Source: Opitutaceae bacterium (lineage in GTDB: Bacteria > Verrucomicrobiota > Verrucomicrobiia > Opitutales > Opitutaceae). Taken from it: a stretch of DNA of 64,000 bases. The translations under genes and the position numbers were made by a program. The stretch spans positions 1 through 64,000 of the forward strand of contig JAEUGY010000070.1 of NCBI GenBank assembly GCA_016794625.1, in the 5' to 3' direction. Below, one piece after another: positions 27,033 through 35,874 of this stretch. Position 1 is the stretch's first letter. The number at the start of each line of letters is the position of its first letter. The notes beneath the pieces are model-generated. The model made no database searches. It saw nothing but the letters and a program-made list of their open reading frames with translations, and was not told the DNA's origin.

Positions 27033-28796
27033 ATGGAAAAACGCCCATTCACCGAGCTAGGTCTCGCTCCGGAACTCCTGAAAGCAGTGGACAAGATGGG
27101 GTTCGAAGAGGCGTCCCCCATTCAGACCGCCGTGATCCCGGTGGCGCTGACCGGTCGCGATGTCGTCGGACAATCAGCGACCGGATCGGGTAAAACCGCG
27201 GCGTTTGCCGTTCCCGCGATTACCCGGGTCGATTCCCATCTGAAGGCCGTGCAGGTCCTGGTGCTCTGCCCGACCCGTGAGCTCGCCGTGCAGGTGGCGG
27301 AGGAAGTGGGCAAATTGTCGCTCTTCAAGCGAGGCGTGCATGCCGTTCCCATTTACGGTGGTCAATCCTATGAACGGCAGTTCCGCGCCCTGGCGGCAGG
27401 CGTGCAGATTGTCATTGGGACGCCGGGGCGCGTGATGGATCACATGGAGCGCGGGACGCTCAAACTCGACGCGCTGAAGCTGGTCATCCTCGACGAGGCG
27501 GATCGCATGCTGGACATGGGCTTCCGCGACGACATTGAGCACATCCTTTCGCGATCCCCCGCCACCCGCCAGTCGCTCTTCTTCTCGGCGACGATGCCTC
27601 GCGCCATCCAGGAGCTGATCAGCCGTTACTCGAAAGACCCGGCCTGGATCAAGATCGAGGCCCACGCGAAGAATGCGCCGCAGGTCGACCAGGTGTACTT
27701 TGAAGTCGATCGCCGGACGAAAATCGACGTGCTCACGCGCCTCATCGATCTCTACGATTTCCGCTACGGTATCATTTTTTGCAGCACCAAGATCATGGTC
27801 GACGAGCTGGACGAACACCTGCACGCGCGCGGCTACGCCACTGACCGCCTGCACGGCGACATCAGTCAGGCGCAGCGCGACCGCGTCATGGACAAGTTTC
27901 GCCGTCGCGGCTTCGAGTTCCTCGTGGCCACCGACGTGGCGGCGCGCGGACTGGACCTCGATGACCTCGAGGTGGTGTTCAATTTCGATCTGCCGAACGA
28001 TGCCGAGGACTACACGCACCGCATCGGCCGGACGGGCCGGGCGGGCAAGACCGGCAAGGCCTTCACCTTCGTGTCGGGACGGGACCTGTGGAAACTGCAG
28101 AGCATGGTCCGCTTCGCGAAACTGAAGATCCGTCGTGAGAATGTGCCCTCCCTCGATCAGGTGGAGGAGGCGCGCGCGAACCTGTTCTTTGAGAAGCTCC
28201 GGACGACGCTCGACCAGGCCACCTACCGCAAGCAGGACCGCTTGATCGACCGCCTGCTGGAGCAAGGGTATGCCAGCACGGACATCTGCTCCGCGCTGAT
28301 CCACCTTCTCCAGGGCGGTGAAACTGCGGCGGACCCGGCTCCGACTCCGGCCGCGAAACCCGAGCGCAAGGCGCTTCCACCCGCCGAGGCCGACGCTGAA
28401 GCCCGACCCATTCCCGCCGTGGCGCCAGTGGGCGGCGCCGATGAGCCCGCTCCCCGAGCGCCGCGAGCGCTGGAGGCGCCGAAGGCACGGCCCGCTCCGC
28501 GCGAGGCGTATGCCCCCGCTTCACGCACGGGTAAAGATCCGGGATTCACCACGGTGTTTCTCAATGTCGGCCGGAAAAACCTGGTCACGCCGGCCGACGT
28601 GGTGGGCAAGATTGCCGGTGTCACCCGTCTGCCCGCCCAGATCGTCGGGGCGATTGACATCCGGCAACGTCACACGCTCGTCGATGTGGTCGACGAGCAT
28701 GCGGCGTTTGTCCTCGAGAAACTCAAGGGCATCCGCGTGAAGGGTCAGGCCCTGGTTCCGGCCCTCGCGACCGAGAAAGACGCCGCGACGGAGTGA
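27033..28796 (+). CDS. DEAD-box RNA helicase with DbpA-like RNA-binding C-terminus
   Basis: A 587-residue helicase of the DeaD/CsdA class. The two RecA-like domains carry SATGSGKT, PTRELAVQ, LDEADRMLDMG, SATMP and HRIGRTGRAGKTG. After a helical dimerisation-like stretch and a Pro/Ala/Glu-rich linker (about residues 440-500) comes a C-terminal RRM-like domain (TTVFLNVGRKNLVTPADVVGKI...) similar to DbpA domains that bind rRNA or structured RNA. Likely role: ribosome assembly or cold adaptation. Its head-to-head arrangement with the RhlE-like gene suggests shared control. Confidence 0.9.
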   Translation: MEKRPFTELGLAPELLKAVDKMGFEEASPIQTAVIPVALTGRDVVGQSATGSGKTAAFAVPAITRVDSHLKAVQVLVLCPTRELAVQVAEEVGKLSLFKRGVHAVPIYGGQSYERQFRALAAGVQIVIGTPGRVMDHMERGTLKLDALKLVILDEADRMLDMGFRDDIEHILSRSPATRQSLFFSATMPRAIQELISRYSKDPAWIKIEAHAKNAPQVDQVYFEVDRRTKIDVLTRLIDLYDFRYGIIFCSTKIMVDELDEHLHARGYATDRLHGDISQAQRDRVMDKFRRRGFEFLVATDVAARGLDLDDLEVVFNFDLPNDAEDYTHRIGRTGRAGKTGKAFTFVSGRDLWKLQSMVRFAKLKIRRENVPSLDQVEEARANLFFEKLRTTLDQATYRKQDRLIDRLLEQGYASTDICSALIHLLQGGETAADPAPTPAAKPERKALPPAEADAEARPIPAVAPVGGADEPAPRAPRALEAPKARPAPREAYAPASRTGKDPGFTTVFLNVGRKNLVTPADVVGKIAGVTRLPAQIVGAIDIRQRHTLVDVVDEHAAFVLEKLKGIRVKGQALVPALATEKDAATE

Positions 28797-28859
28797 GGCC
28801 GGCCCGTTTCGGTGCCGTCCCGGACCGCGACCGGTCTCGGACTGGCAAGGGTTCCGCGC

Positions 28860-29405
28860 TCAGCCGGCCGGAGCCTTGGGCGCGACACGATAGGTCAGAA
28901 GTAGCGTATCACTTTGAGCGATACGCTCGTGGCGCTCCAGGGTCAGATGCAGGTCGAGCCTGCCTCCGACCAGAGGCACGCCGGAGCCGAAGATCCGCGG
29001 TTCGACGCTGAGCTCCAGAAAATCGACGCACCCGGCCGCGAGGAACAACCGGTGGACCTGGGCGCCCCCCAGAAGGGCGCAGCGCCGGTGACCCTGGCTT
29101 GCGAGCTGGCGGACAAGCTCGAGCGGTGAGGCGGAGGTGAACTCCAGCTGGCCGGGCACGGCGTCCCCCGCGTAGGCTCCGGGATTGCGGGTCAGGACCA
29201 GGCGGCGGCGCGCCGCGGTCAGACGGGATCGAATGACGGACCGGGCGACCCGATAGGTCTCTCCCCCCATCACGCTCGCATCGAACCGGGCCAGCGTGGC
29301 CGCGAAGTGGGTCTTGTCGGCCGCGGACGTAAAGGCGGTGCCCGGTTCGTCGTGCCGAGTGATGAAGCCGTCGAGCGATTGCGCGGCAATGAGGGTGACC
29401 TCCAT
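28860..29405 (-). CDS. RibD C-terminal/dihydrofolate reductase-like protein
   Basis: A 181-residue DHFR-fold protein: N-terminal MEVTLIAAQSLDGFI, SVMGGETYRVARS as the NADPH-binding region, and a C-terminal LLGGAQVHRLFLAAGCVDFLELSVEPRIFGSG block typical of the RibD reductase domain. There is no deaminase domain, so this is not a complete RibD. Members include stand-alone pyrimidine reductases and uncharacterised reductases. The ATG at 29405 is preferred because the upstream in-frame extension is Arg-rich and unlike the family. It is convergent with the helicase gene. Confidence 0.82.
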   Translation of the reverse strand: MEVTLIAAQSLDGFITRHDEPGTAFTSAADKTHFAATLARFDASVMGGETYRVARSVIRSRLTAARRRLVLTRNPGAYAGDAVPGQLEFTSASPLELVRQLASQGHRRCALLGGAQVHRLFLAAGCVDFLELSVEPRIFGSGVPLVGGRLDLHLTLERHERIAQSDTLLLTYRVAPKAPAG

Positions 29406-29522
29406 CCGCCCGACCGTACGGCCGCAACCCGGCGACTCAACGTCCATTTCCTCGCGCCCGTTGCCGCGGGGGGGCGCTCGAACGACGGCGCCCATGCGAA
29501 CCAGGATTCGCCTCTGTTGGAG

Positions 29523-29788
29523 GCGGGGTCGCCGACCCATAGGCGTTAACTTAAGACGCAGGTGGAGTCCTCAGTTCAACGGAAGCCACGCCGAATAGGC
29601 TCGGGTGGAGGGCGTCGCTCCGTCGACGCCGGGGGACGAACCCCGCAACTCTGCGACCGTACGCTCTGGGTGAACGCAACGCGCAACCGGCGTCGACGGA
29701 GCGACGCCCTCCATCGATCCTGCGCTCAGCGCGGTGGTCTTCGCCGCGTTGTTTTTCAAGGTTAACGCTGATGGGTCGCCGACCCCGC
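29523..29788. repeat. Nested palindromic repeat element
   Basis: Outer arms of 28 bp (29523-29550 and complement of 29761-29788) differ at three positions and carry GGGGTCGCCGACCC plus GTTAAC ends. Inside them, 27-bp arms (29606-29632 and complement of 29687-29713) are perfect and each is itself a hairpin GGCGTCG-CTCCGT-CGACGCC. A further hairpin CGCCTC-TGTTG-GAGGCG (29509-29525) abuts the left end. The whole resembles a REP/BIME-style element or a small non-autonomous unit. The 571-bp gap around it (29406-29976) has no credible gene. Confidence 0.8.
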
Positions 29789-29882
29789 GGGACGGGGCGT
29801 CGCCGGAAAACGTCCGGCTCCGAACACAAGGGCGGTCGACCCTCCTGGTGTGGCGTTGGGGATTTTCCAGCGGATCCCAAAT

Positions 29883-29931
29883 CACCCCAAATCAGGGGTG
29901 TTCAAACGAACTCAAAATCCATAACTATAAT
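29883..29931 (+). promoter_or_regulatory. Possible promoter of the M48 protease gene
   Basis: An AT-rich patch contains TATAAT (29926-29931), 45 bases before the ATG. The best -35 candidate, TTCAAA (29901-29906), is 19 bases upstream, slightly too far. A perfect inverted repeat CACCCC-AAATCA-GGGGTG (29883-29900) just upstream could be an operator. Positions are visible; function is inferred. Confidence 0.35.
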
Positions 29932-29976
29932 TATTATAACAATTAACGGAAGCCGAGCGCTTCGGGTGGATAAGCG

Positions 29977-31278
29977 ATGTTGAGGTCTGGCTTTACGCCG
30001 CGCCAGATTGGCATCCTCTTGACGGTTATGAGTATTGTGCTTTTGGCGGTGGTCGTCCTGATGCTGGCCCGGCTCGGAGGGGAGCTCTGGCTTGAGTTGC
30101 TCAACCGACGCGAGGTGCTGCGCACGGCGAAACAGCCGCCTGCCGCGGTGACGGCGATCATGGATGCGGCGACGTTCAAGAAGGCGGGAGACTACACCCT
30201 GGCCCATCAACGCTTTGACATGGTGGAAACCGTCTTCGACACCGCCGTGCTCGGGCTGGTGCTTTTTGGCGGCATCCTGCCGGTGCTCTTTGGCGACATG
30301 GCGGCCTGGGCTCCGGGGGCGGCCCGCTGGGATGACGCGCTCTTCATCCTCGTCGCGAGTGTGCTTCTGAGCGTGCCCGGGCTTCCCTTTGAATGGTGGT
30401 CCCAATTCCGCCTGGAAGAACGCTTTGGTTTCAACAAAAGCACGCCGCAGCTCTGGATCATGGACAAACTCAAGGGGCTGGCGCTCACGTTTGTCATCGG
30501 ATTCCCCCTGTTGTGGCTGCTGCTGTCGCTGGTCGGTTGGGTGGGGCAGGCCTGGTGGCTGTGGGGCTTCGCGGTGATCTTCGGATTCCAGCTGCTCATG
30601 CTCGTGCTCTATCCCAAGTTGATCCTTCCCCTTTTCAACAAACTGACGCCGCTGCCGGAAGGCGAATTGCGCACGCGCCTCATGGCGCTGGCGGACCGGA
30701 CCGGATTCAAGGCCAGCACGATCGAAGTGATGGACGGTTCGAAGAGATCGGGACATTCCAATGCCTTCTTCACGGGTTTCGGACGATTTCGTCGCATTGT
30801 GCTCTTCGATACGTTGATCGCCCAACTGACGCCGGAAGAGCTCGAAGCCGTGCTGGCGCACGAGGTCGGACACTATCGTCGCGGTCACATTCCGAAGATG
30901 CTCGCCGTCTCGGCGGTGATGCAGTTTGCCGCATTCTTCGCCATCGCCTGGCTGGCACGTTCGGACTGGTTCAACCCCTCCTTCGGATTTCCAGCGGGGG
31001 AGCTGGCCCCGGCCTTCCTCCTCTTTGGACTGCTCAGCGGACTGGTGACCTTCTGGTTCTCGCCGATTGGAAATTACTTCTCGCGCAAGCATGAGTATGA
31101 GGCGGATGGATTCGCGCGCGACGCCATGGGAGGTCCCGCCGCCATGGTGGGCGCCTTGCGCAAACTGGCGCAAAAGAACCTCACGAATCTCACCCCTCAC
31201 CCGTGGTACAGCGGCTTTCACTACTCTCATCCCACCTTGGTCGAACGCGAGCGTTCGCTCCAGGCGGCTTCGGTCTGA
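29977..31278 (+). CDS. M48-family membrane zinc metalloprotease (STE24-like)
   Basis: A 433-residue integral membrane protease of the CAAX-protease (STE24/M48A) type. Several N-terminal hydrophobic helices (around residues 12-35, 85-110, 115-140, 170-210) precede the zinc motif HEVGH (H295, E296, H299) and the third-ligand block EYEAD (E373-D377). More hydrophobic segments lie between them. In bacteria such enzymes take part in envelope quality control; the substrate is unknown. It is followed 11 bases later by an EEP-family gene. Confidence 0.88.
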   Translation: MLRSGFTPRQIGILLTVMSIVLLAVVVLMLARLGGELWLELLNRREVLRTAKQPPAAVTAIMDAATFKKAGDYTLAHQRFDMVETVFDTAVLGLVLFGGILPVLFGDMAAWAPGAARWDDALFILVASVLLSVPGLPFEWWSQFRLEERFGFNKSTPQLWIMDKLKGLALTFVIGFPLLWLLLSLVGWVGQAWWLWGFAVIFGFQLLMLVLYPKLILPLFNKLTPLPEGELRTRLMALADRTGFKASTIEVMDGSKRSGHSNAFFTGFGRFRRIVLFDTLIAQLTPEELEAVLAHEVGHYRRGHIPKMLAVSAVMQFAAFFAIAWLARSDWFNPSFGFPAGELAPAFLLFGLLSGLVTFWFSPIGNYFSRKHEYEADGFARDAMGGPAAMVGALRKLAQKNLTNLTPHPWYSGFHYSHPTLVERERSLQAASV

Positions 31279-31289
31279 ACGCGAGCGCC

Positions 31290-32216
31290 GTGTGGCCGGA
31301 GCTGTTCCGGGCCCTCGCTTTCCGGTTCTGGGCGCTGGCCGTCGGACTGGCTGGTCTTGGCGGTGCGGCCGCGGCCCACGGGGCCGCGGGCTGGAGCGTG
31401 GCGACCTTCAATGTTGAAAACTACACCTTGGCCGACCGTCTGGTGGAAGGCGTCTACCGACGCGACTATCCAAAACCTGAGACGGCCAAAACGGCGGTCC
31501 GCCGCACCCTCATCGACCTTGCGGCGGAGATCGTAGTTCTGCAGGAAATGGGAGGTCCGGAGTTTCTGACGGAGTTGCAGCGGGATTTGCGCAGCGAGGG
31601 ATTGAACTACCCGTACGCAGCGCTCGTGACCGCGGCGGACCAGGACCGCCGCCTTGCGCTGCTCGCCCGGAACGCTCCCCTCGAGTTTCGTGCCCACACC
31701 GATCTGACCATATCCTACTTTGGTGGCCGGGAGGCGGTAAAACGCGGTCTGCTCGAAGCCGTCTTTGCCCACCCCGATGGACCGATCACACTCTTTGCGG
31801 TCCATCTTAAGAGTCGTTACACGGATCGACCTGATGACCCCCAGTCGGCGTTGCGCCGGGCCGCCGAAGCGGTGGCGCTGCGCGACCGAATCCTGGAGCG
31901 TTGTCCCGATCCGGAGCGCATGCCCTTTCTCGTGGTGGGCGACTTCAACGACCTTCGGCCGATGCGCCCCATCCGCGCCTTTTTGCAGCGCGGAGAGCGC
32001 CCCCTCTCACTTCTGCTTCCCGCGGCGGATTCGCGTGGGGAGGTCTGGACCCACCGCTACCAAAAGGAGGACACCTACAGTCGGGTCGACTACGTCCTGG
32101 TGTCACCGGGACTGTATCCCTGGATCGAAGGCGGTCAGGCCACGATTGCCGATAGCCCGTGGGTGCGTCAGGCGAGCGATCATCGACCCCTTCTGGTTCG
32201 AGTGTCCCTCCGGTGA
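31290..32216 (+). CDS. Secreted endonuclease/exonuclease/phosphatase-family protein
   Basis: A 308-residue EEP-fold protein with an N-terminal hydrophobic signal (FRFWALAVGLAGLGGAAAAHG). Catalytic blocks are ATFNVENYT, VVLQEMGG (metal Glu), HLKSRYTD, VVGDFND (Asp/Asn) and the C-terminal SDHRPLLV (Asp-His). This fold includes DNase I-like nucleases and sphingomyelinase/inositol phosphatases; the substrate cannot be assigned. The GTG at 31290 gives the complete signal peptide. Probably co-transcribed with the M48 gene. A bidirectional terminator follows. Confidence 0.85.
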   Translation: MWPELFRALAFRFWALAVGLAGLGGAAAAHGAAGWSVATFNVENYTLADRLVEGVYRRDYPKPETAKTAVRRTLIDLAAEIVVLQEMGGPEFLTELQRDLRSEGLNYPYAALVTAADQDRRLALLARNAPLEFRAHTDLTISYFGGREAVKRGLLEAVFAHPDGPITLFAVHLKSRYTDRPDDPQSALRRAAEAVALRDRILERCPDPERMPFLVVGDFNDLRPMRPIRAFLQRGERPLSLLLPAADSRGEVWTHRYQKEDTYSRVDYVLVSPGLYPWIEGGQATIADSPWVRQASDHRPLLVRVSLR

Positions 32217-32245
32217 TCGATGTCGCCGTCGTGAACGGGAAAACA

Positions 32246-32269
32246 AAAAGCCGCCCGAAGGCGGCTTTT
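32246..32269. terminator. Bidirectional intrinsic terminator
   Basis: AAAAGCCGCC (32246-32255), loop cgaa, GGCGGCTTTT (32260-32269). A T-tract is formed on both strands, serving the EEP gene from the left and the lipoprotein gene from the right. Confidence 0.88.
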
Positions 32270-32295
32270 GAAACGGAGAAACTCAGAAGGATGTT

Positions 32296-33213
32296 TTACT
32301 TCACGGTCACGGGAATCGTGACTTCGCCAGAGCCATAGCCCTTGAGGAACAGACTGCCCGTGCCCGGACGACCGCCGGTCACCGTGACCGTGACCGAGGT
32401 TTGCCCGGCCGGAACCAGGACTTCCGGCATGATGACGCTTTCCGGTACGTCGGTGGTCAGGTCGAGGAGGAGTCCACCCGAGGGTGCGGCATTCGGCACC
32501 GTGAAGGTCAGCGTTTGGTTTTCACCGCCGCGCAACGACAGCGAGTCCGGGAGCACGGTGACCATGCCACCGTCGACGCGGAACGTGCCCACCGGCGAGT
32601 TGCCGGCCGCCCCGCCGAGCGAGACGCGATAGTTGCGATTCGCGGCGACGGCCGGCACGAAGAAGCCGAGAGCATTGGCCGATTCGAACACCGTGCGCGC
32701 CGGCTGGTCGTCGAGGTAGACCACGTCCTGCGGTGTGAAACCGCGACCGAGGATGCTCACCTTGGCGCCGACCGGGCCCCGGTTGACTTCGAGCGAGAGC
32801 ACATACCGACCGACCACACTGACCGAACGAACGGCGGTGTAGGCTTCACGAGAGGAGACCACGCCGTTGTTTTCAACCTGGAAGGTGACCAGAAAATAGT
32901 ACGCCAATTGATTGCGCCCGGCGGGCAGGGAATAGTCGAACTCGTAGATGTCCTGACCCAGCGGACTGGCCTTCATGGTGAAGTTCTTGCCATCAATGAC
33001 AATGCGCGGAACCAGGCTTCCCGGTACCATGGCGGTCGCCTTGGGCGTGGCTCGCATGGAGATCGTGTAGATCTGCGATGGATTCTCGGCCAGGGAGGAC
33101 GGCGTCAAGTCGTTGATCTTAACCTCTTCGCAGCCTGAGAGCAGGACGAGGCCAAGCGCGGCGCAGAGGCTGAGGACGAATCGTCTCGCGTGAAGGATAC
33201 GGCTGTTATGCAT
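32296..33213 (-). CDS. TIG/IPT-type lipoprotein of unknown function
   Basis: A 305-residue predicted lipoprotein: basic N-terminus, hydrophobic stretch and lipobox LLSGC with Cys28. The mature part is beta-rich. The middle (NRGPVGAKVSILGRGFTPQDVVYLDDQPA) looks like an IPT/TIG immunoglobulin-like domain, and the C-terminus (VPAGQTSVTVTVTGGRPGTGSL) looks like a Calx-beta or BIG-type repeat. No enzyme motif is visible. It is divergent from hemW, 23 bp apart, so the promoters must overlap the neighbouring coding starts. Confidence 0.75.
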   Translation of the reverse strand: MHNSRILHARRFVLSLCAALGLVLLSGCEEVKINDLTPSSLAENPSQIYTISMRATPKATAMVPGSLVPRIVIDGKNFTMKASPLGQDIYEFDYSLPAGRNQLAYYFLVTFQVENNGVVSSREAYTAVRSVSVVGRYVLSLEVNRGPVGAKVSILGRGFTPQDVVYLDDQPARTVFESANALGFFVPAVAANRNYRVSLGGAAGNSPVGTFRVDGGMVTVLPDSLSLRGGENQTLTFTVPNAAPSGGLLLDLTTDVPESVIMPEVLVPAGQTSVTVTVTGGRPGTGSLFLKGYGSGEVTIPVTVK

Positions 33214-33236
33214 TGGTCGTTTAGGAGAAAAACCGG

Positions 33237-34478
33237 ATGGGAACGCAACAGAAAGACCCGGCATTGGCAATGAATGAGTTGACCGCCGGAACGATGGAAA
33301 GTGCCCGCTCGACGAGTGAACAGCTCGGACTGTACGTGCATGTCCCGTTTTGTTCGAGCACCTGTGACTTCTGCGCGTTTTATCAGGTCAAGCCCGACAC
33401 TCGGAAGATGGCCCTCTATTTCGACGGCCTGGAGGACGAACTGGCGTTGGTGTCGTGGGACCGGCCCTTGTCATCGGTGTTCTGGGGCGGCGGCACGCCT
33501 GGATTGCTCTCGCCGGATCAGTTGCGGCGCCTGGGGGGACTCGTTAATCGCCTGCCCAAGGTCTCGGAACGCATCGAATGGTCCGTCGAGATGGCGCCAG
33601 CTTCTGTCACGGATGCCCGTTTGGCAGCCCTCCAGGACGTCGGTGTCACCCGAATATCCCTCGGAGTGCAAAGCCTGCGCCCGGACCTGCTGGACAACCT
33701 CGGGCGACAGCACACGCGCGAGCAAGCGCTGCGGGCCTACGAACGCGTGCGCAACCGCGGGTTTCCGAGCGTGAACATTGACCTGATGTTCGCGCTGCCC
33801 GGGCAGGAGGAGGATGTCTGGATCGCCGACCTGCAAGAAGCCCTGGCCTTGCAGCCCGATCACGTTTCGACCTACTGCCTTACCTTCGAGGAGGATACGG
33901 CCCTCTGGGTAAAATTGTCCCAAGGCAAGGTGAAGTTGGATCCGGCGCATGAGGCTCGACTGTACGAACGGACCTGGACCGTGTTGGCCGAGGCCGGATA
34001 CCTTCAGTATGAGGTGTCGAATTTCGCACGTCCGGGTCACGCCTGTCAGCACAACCTGAACACCTGGACCATGCAGAGTTGGGTCGGGCTGGGCCCTTCC
34101 GCCGCGTCCCAGTTTGCCGGTGAACGCGGCAGCAACCCCGCCGACCTTGCTCTCTGGCGTGACCAGGTTGCCGTGGGCATTCGGGCCCGCGAAGACCACT
34201 CCGTCCTCACACCCGGGCTGTTGTGGGAGGATGCCTTGATCTTTGGTTTGCGGATGAATGCCGGAGTTCATCTCGACACCTTGCGTCGTCGCTTTGGCGG
34301 GACCTCGGACGAGGCGGAGCGTGCCCAGACCGAGATTGGACGACGCCTGGAGACGCTGGTTGCGGACGGGTTGGTGGAGCGGCGGGCGGACCACGTTTTT
34401 CTGACCCCCCGGGGACGTTTGCTTGCCGACTCGGTGGGACGCGAAATCATGGGGGCCCTTCAAGATTCACCCGCATGA
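33237..34478 (+). CDS. hemW: HemW-like radical SAM protein
   Basis: A 413-residue radical SAM protein of the HemN/HemW family, thought to act as a haem chaperone rather than as coproporphyrinogen oxidase. The [4Fe-4S] motif is CSSTCDFC, preceded by LGLYVHVPF. GGGTPGLL and VNIDLMFALPGQ follow. The haem-linked HNxxxW block reads QHNLNTWTMQSWVGLGPSA. The ATG at 33237 has AGGAG 10 bases upstream; in-frame ATGs at 33270 and 33294 also exist. It is the first gene of a four-gene run coupled by ATGA overlaps. Confidence 0.88.
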   Translation: MGTQQKDPALAMNELTAGTMESARSTSEQLGLYVHVPFCSSTCDFCAFYQVKPDTRKMALYFDGLEDELALVSWDRPLSSVFWGGGTPGLLSPDQLRRLGGLVNRLPKVSERIEWSVEMAPASVTDARLAALQDVGVTRISLGVQSLRPDLLDNLGRQHTREQALRAYERVRNRGFPSVNIDLMFALPGQEEDVWIADLQEALALQPDHVSTYCLTFEEDTALWVKLSQGKVKLDPAHEARLYERTWTVLAEAGYLQYEVSNFARPGHACQHNLNTWTMQSWVGLGPSAASQFAGERGSNPADLALWRDQVAVGIRAREDHSVLTPGLLWEDALIFGLRMNAGVHLDTLRRRFGGTSDEAERAQTEIGRRLETLVADGLVERRADHVFLTPRGRLLADSVGREIMGALQDSPA

Positions 34479-35371
34479 ACCTACCTGGCTGCGTTGCCGT
34501 CTTCCTCCTTGCCTCCCTGGCCGCCTCGGCCAAATCCGCGCTGGTGCTGCAGTCCGACTTTGGATTGCGCGACGGGGCGGTCGCCGCGATGAAAGGTGTG
34601 GCGTTCGCGGTCGATGCCCACCTGCCGATCTTCGACCTCAGCCATCTGAACCGACCCTATGACATCTGGGAAGGTGCCTATCGACTCAAGCAGACGGCTG
34701 GTTACTGGCCCGCGGGAACGGTTTTCGTCTCGGTGATCGATCCGGGTGTGGGTACGGACCGCAAGTCGGTGGTGCTCAAGACCAAGAGCGGCCACTATTT
34801 TGTCGGTCCCGACAACGGGACCTGGACCCTGGTGGCTGAGGACCTCGGAATCGAGCAGGTCAGGCAGATCGACGAGACCAAGCACCGACTCAAAGGGTCG
34901 GCGAAGAGTTATACGTTTCACGGGCGGGATGTGTATGCCTACGCCGGGGCTCGCCTCGCATCGGGACAGATTGTCTTTGAGGACATCGGTCCGGCGCTGG
35001 CAGGCGGCGTGGTGCAGTTGCCCTATACCCGCGCCCGGCGCATGGGAGACGTCCTGGAAGGCGGAATTCCGCAGCTTGACGTGCAGTATGGGAACGTCTG
35101 GACCAACGTGCCGGATCACCTCTGGGAGGAGTGGGCGCCCCGGGCCGGCGACCGGTTCAAGGTGTCCTTTTTCAAGGCGGGTAAGCTCGTGTACGAAGGC
35201 GAAATGCCCTTTGCGAAGACCTTCGGAGAGGTGCCAAAGGGCAGTCCTCTCCTCTATCTGAACAGCCTGCTGAATCTCTCGGTGGCACTCAATCAAGGCA
35301 GCTTCTCCGCCGTGCAGGGAGTCGAAGCCGGTGCCGACTGGTCGGTCCGCATCGAAAGGCTGAAGCGATGA
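34475..35371 (+). CDS. Secreted SAM hydroxide adenosyltransferase-like protein (DUF62)
   Basis: A 298-residue member of the DUF62 family, whose cytosolic members hydrolyse SAM to adenosine and methionine and are related to fluorinase/chlorinase. Diagnostic blocks are LQSDFGLRDGAVAAMKG, VIDPGVGTDRKSVVL, YFVGPDNGTWTL and the C-terminal DVQYGNVWTNVP. The ATG at 34475 overlaps the hemW stop (ATGA) and opens with a clear signal peptide (CVAVFLLASLAASAKSA), predicting export. A periplasmic location is odd for an enzyme using SAM. It lies in an operon with a lipoprotein and an M23 peptidase. Confidence 0.82.
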   Translation: MNLPGCVAVFLLASLAASAKSALVLQSDFGLRDGAVAAMKGVAFAVDAHLPIFDLSHLNRPYDIWEGAYRLKQTAGYWPAGTVFVSVIDPGVGTDRKSVVLKTKSGHYFVGPDNGTWTLVAEDLGIEQVRQIDETKHRLKGSAKSYTFHGRDVYAYAGARLASGQIVFEDIGPALAGGVVQLPYTRARRMGDVLEGGIPQLDVQYGNVWTNVPDHLWEEWAPRAGDRFKVSFFKAGKLVYEGEMPFAKTFGEVPKGSPLLYLNSLLNLSVALNQGSFSAVQGVEAGADWSVRIERLKR

Positions 35372-35874
35372 GCGCCATTGGTCGCTGGAACTGGCGCTGG
35401 AGCCTGGTGGCGATCACCCTCGTTCTTCAAGCGGGGTGCAGCACCTGGAGGCAGCCCCCGCCGCCGGCGCTCGTGGCGCGGTTTTTCCTCGAGGCGGACC
35501 CCCGGGAGGCCGGACGCGCGGTGGTGCTCCCGCAAAGCGGGGTGTCCATCACGATCGCGCCCAAGCCCATCCTGATGGAGTTCGACTTCACCGATGTGCA
35601 GGTCGTGCAGGTGCCGCTCGGACGCTGCCTCGCATTTCGACTGACCTTGGCGGCCGGACGCGACCTGTTTCGGTTGACCGGACGAGAACAGGGACGGCGC
35701 CTGGTGCTCACGCTGAACGATGAAGTACTCGCCGCCCGGCGCATCGACCAGCCCATCGAAGACGGCGTGCTCATGGTCTTCCTGGAGGTGCCGGATGAGC
35801 GGTTGCCGGCACTTGCGGAAGCGCTCCGACAAACGTCCACGGAAATCCAGCGCCGTCTGGTGCGTAAACAATGA
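35368..35874 (+). CDS. Lipoprotein with SecD P1-head-like domain
   Basis: A 168-residue exported protein with signal sequence and a lipobox-like LQAGC (Cys24; Gln at -3 is atypical). The mature part resembles the periplasmic P1-head subdomain of SecD: FRLTLAAGRDLFRLTGREQGRRLVLTLNDEVLAARRI follows the SecD pattern of ...T..G...f..lT..n.Gr.lai.ldg.v..ap.I, written here in overview. No transmembrane translocase part is present. Coupled by ATGA overlaps to both neighbours. Confidence 0.6.
   Translation: MSAIGRWNWRWSLVAITLVLQAGCSTWRQPPPPALVARFFLEADPREAGRAVVLPQSGVSITIAPKPILMEFDFTDVQVVQVPLGRCLAFRLTLAAGRDLFRLTGREQGRRLVLTLNDEVLAARRIDQPIEDGVLMVFLEVPDERLPALAEALRQTSTEIQRRLVRKQ

Noticed and set aside
29551-29880. 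Open frames across the palindromic repeat
   Set aside because: They translate repeat sequence in several frames equally well and have no ribosome binding site.
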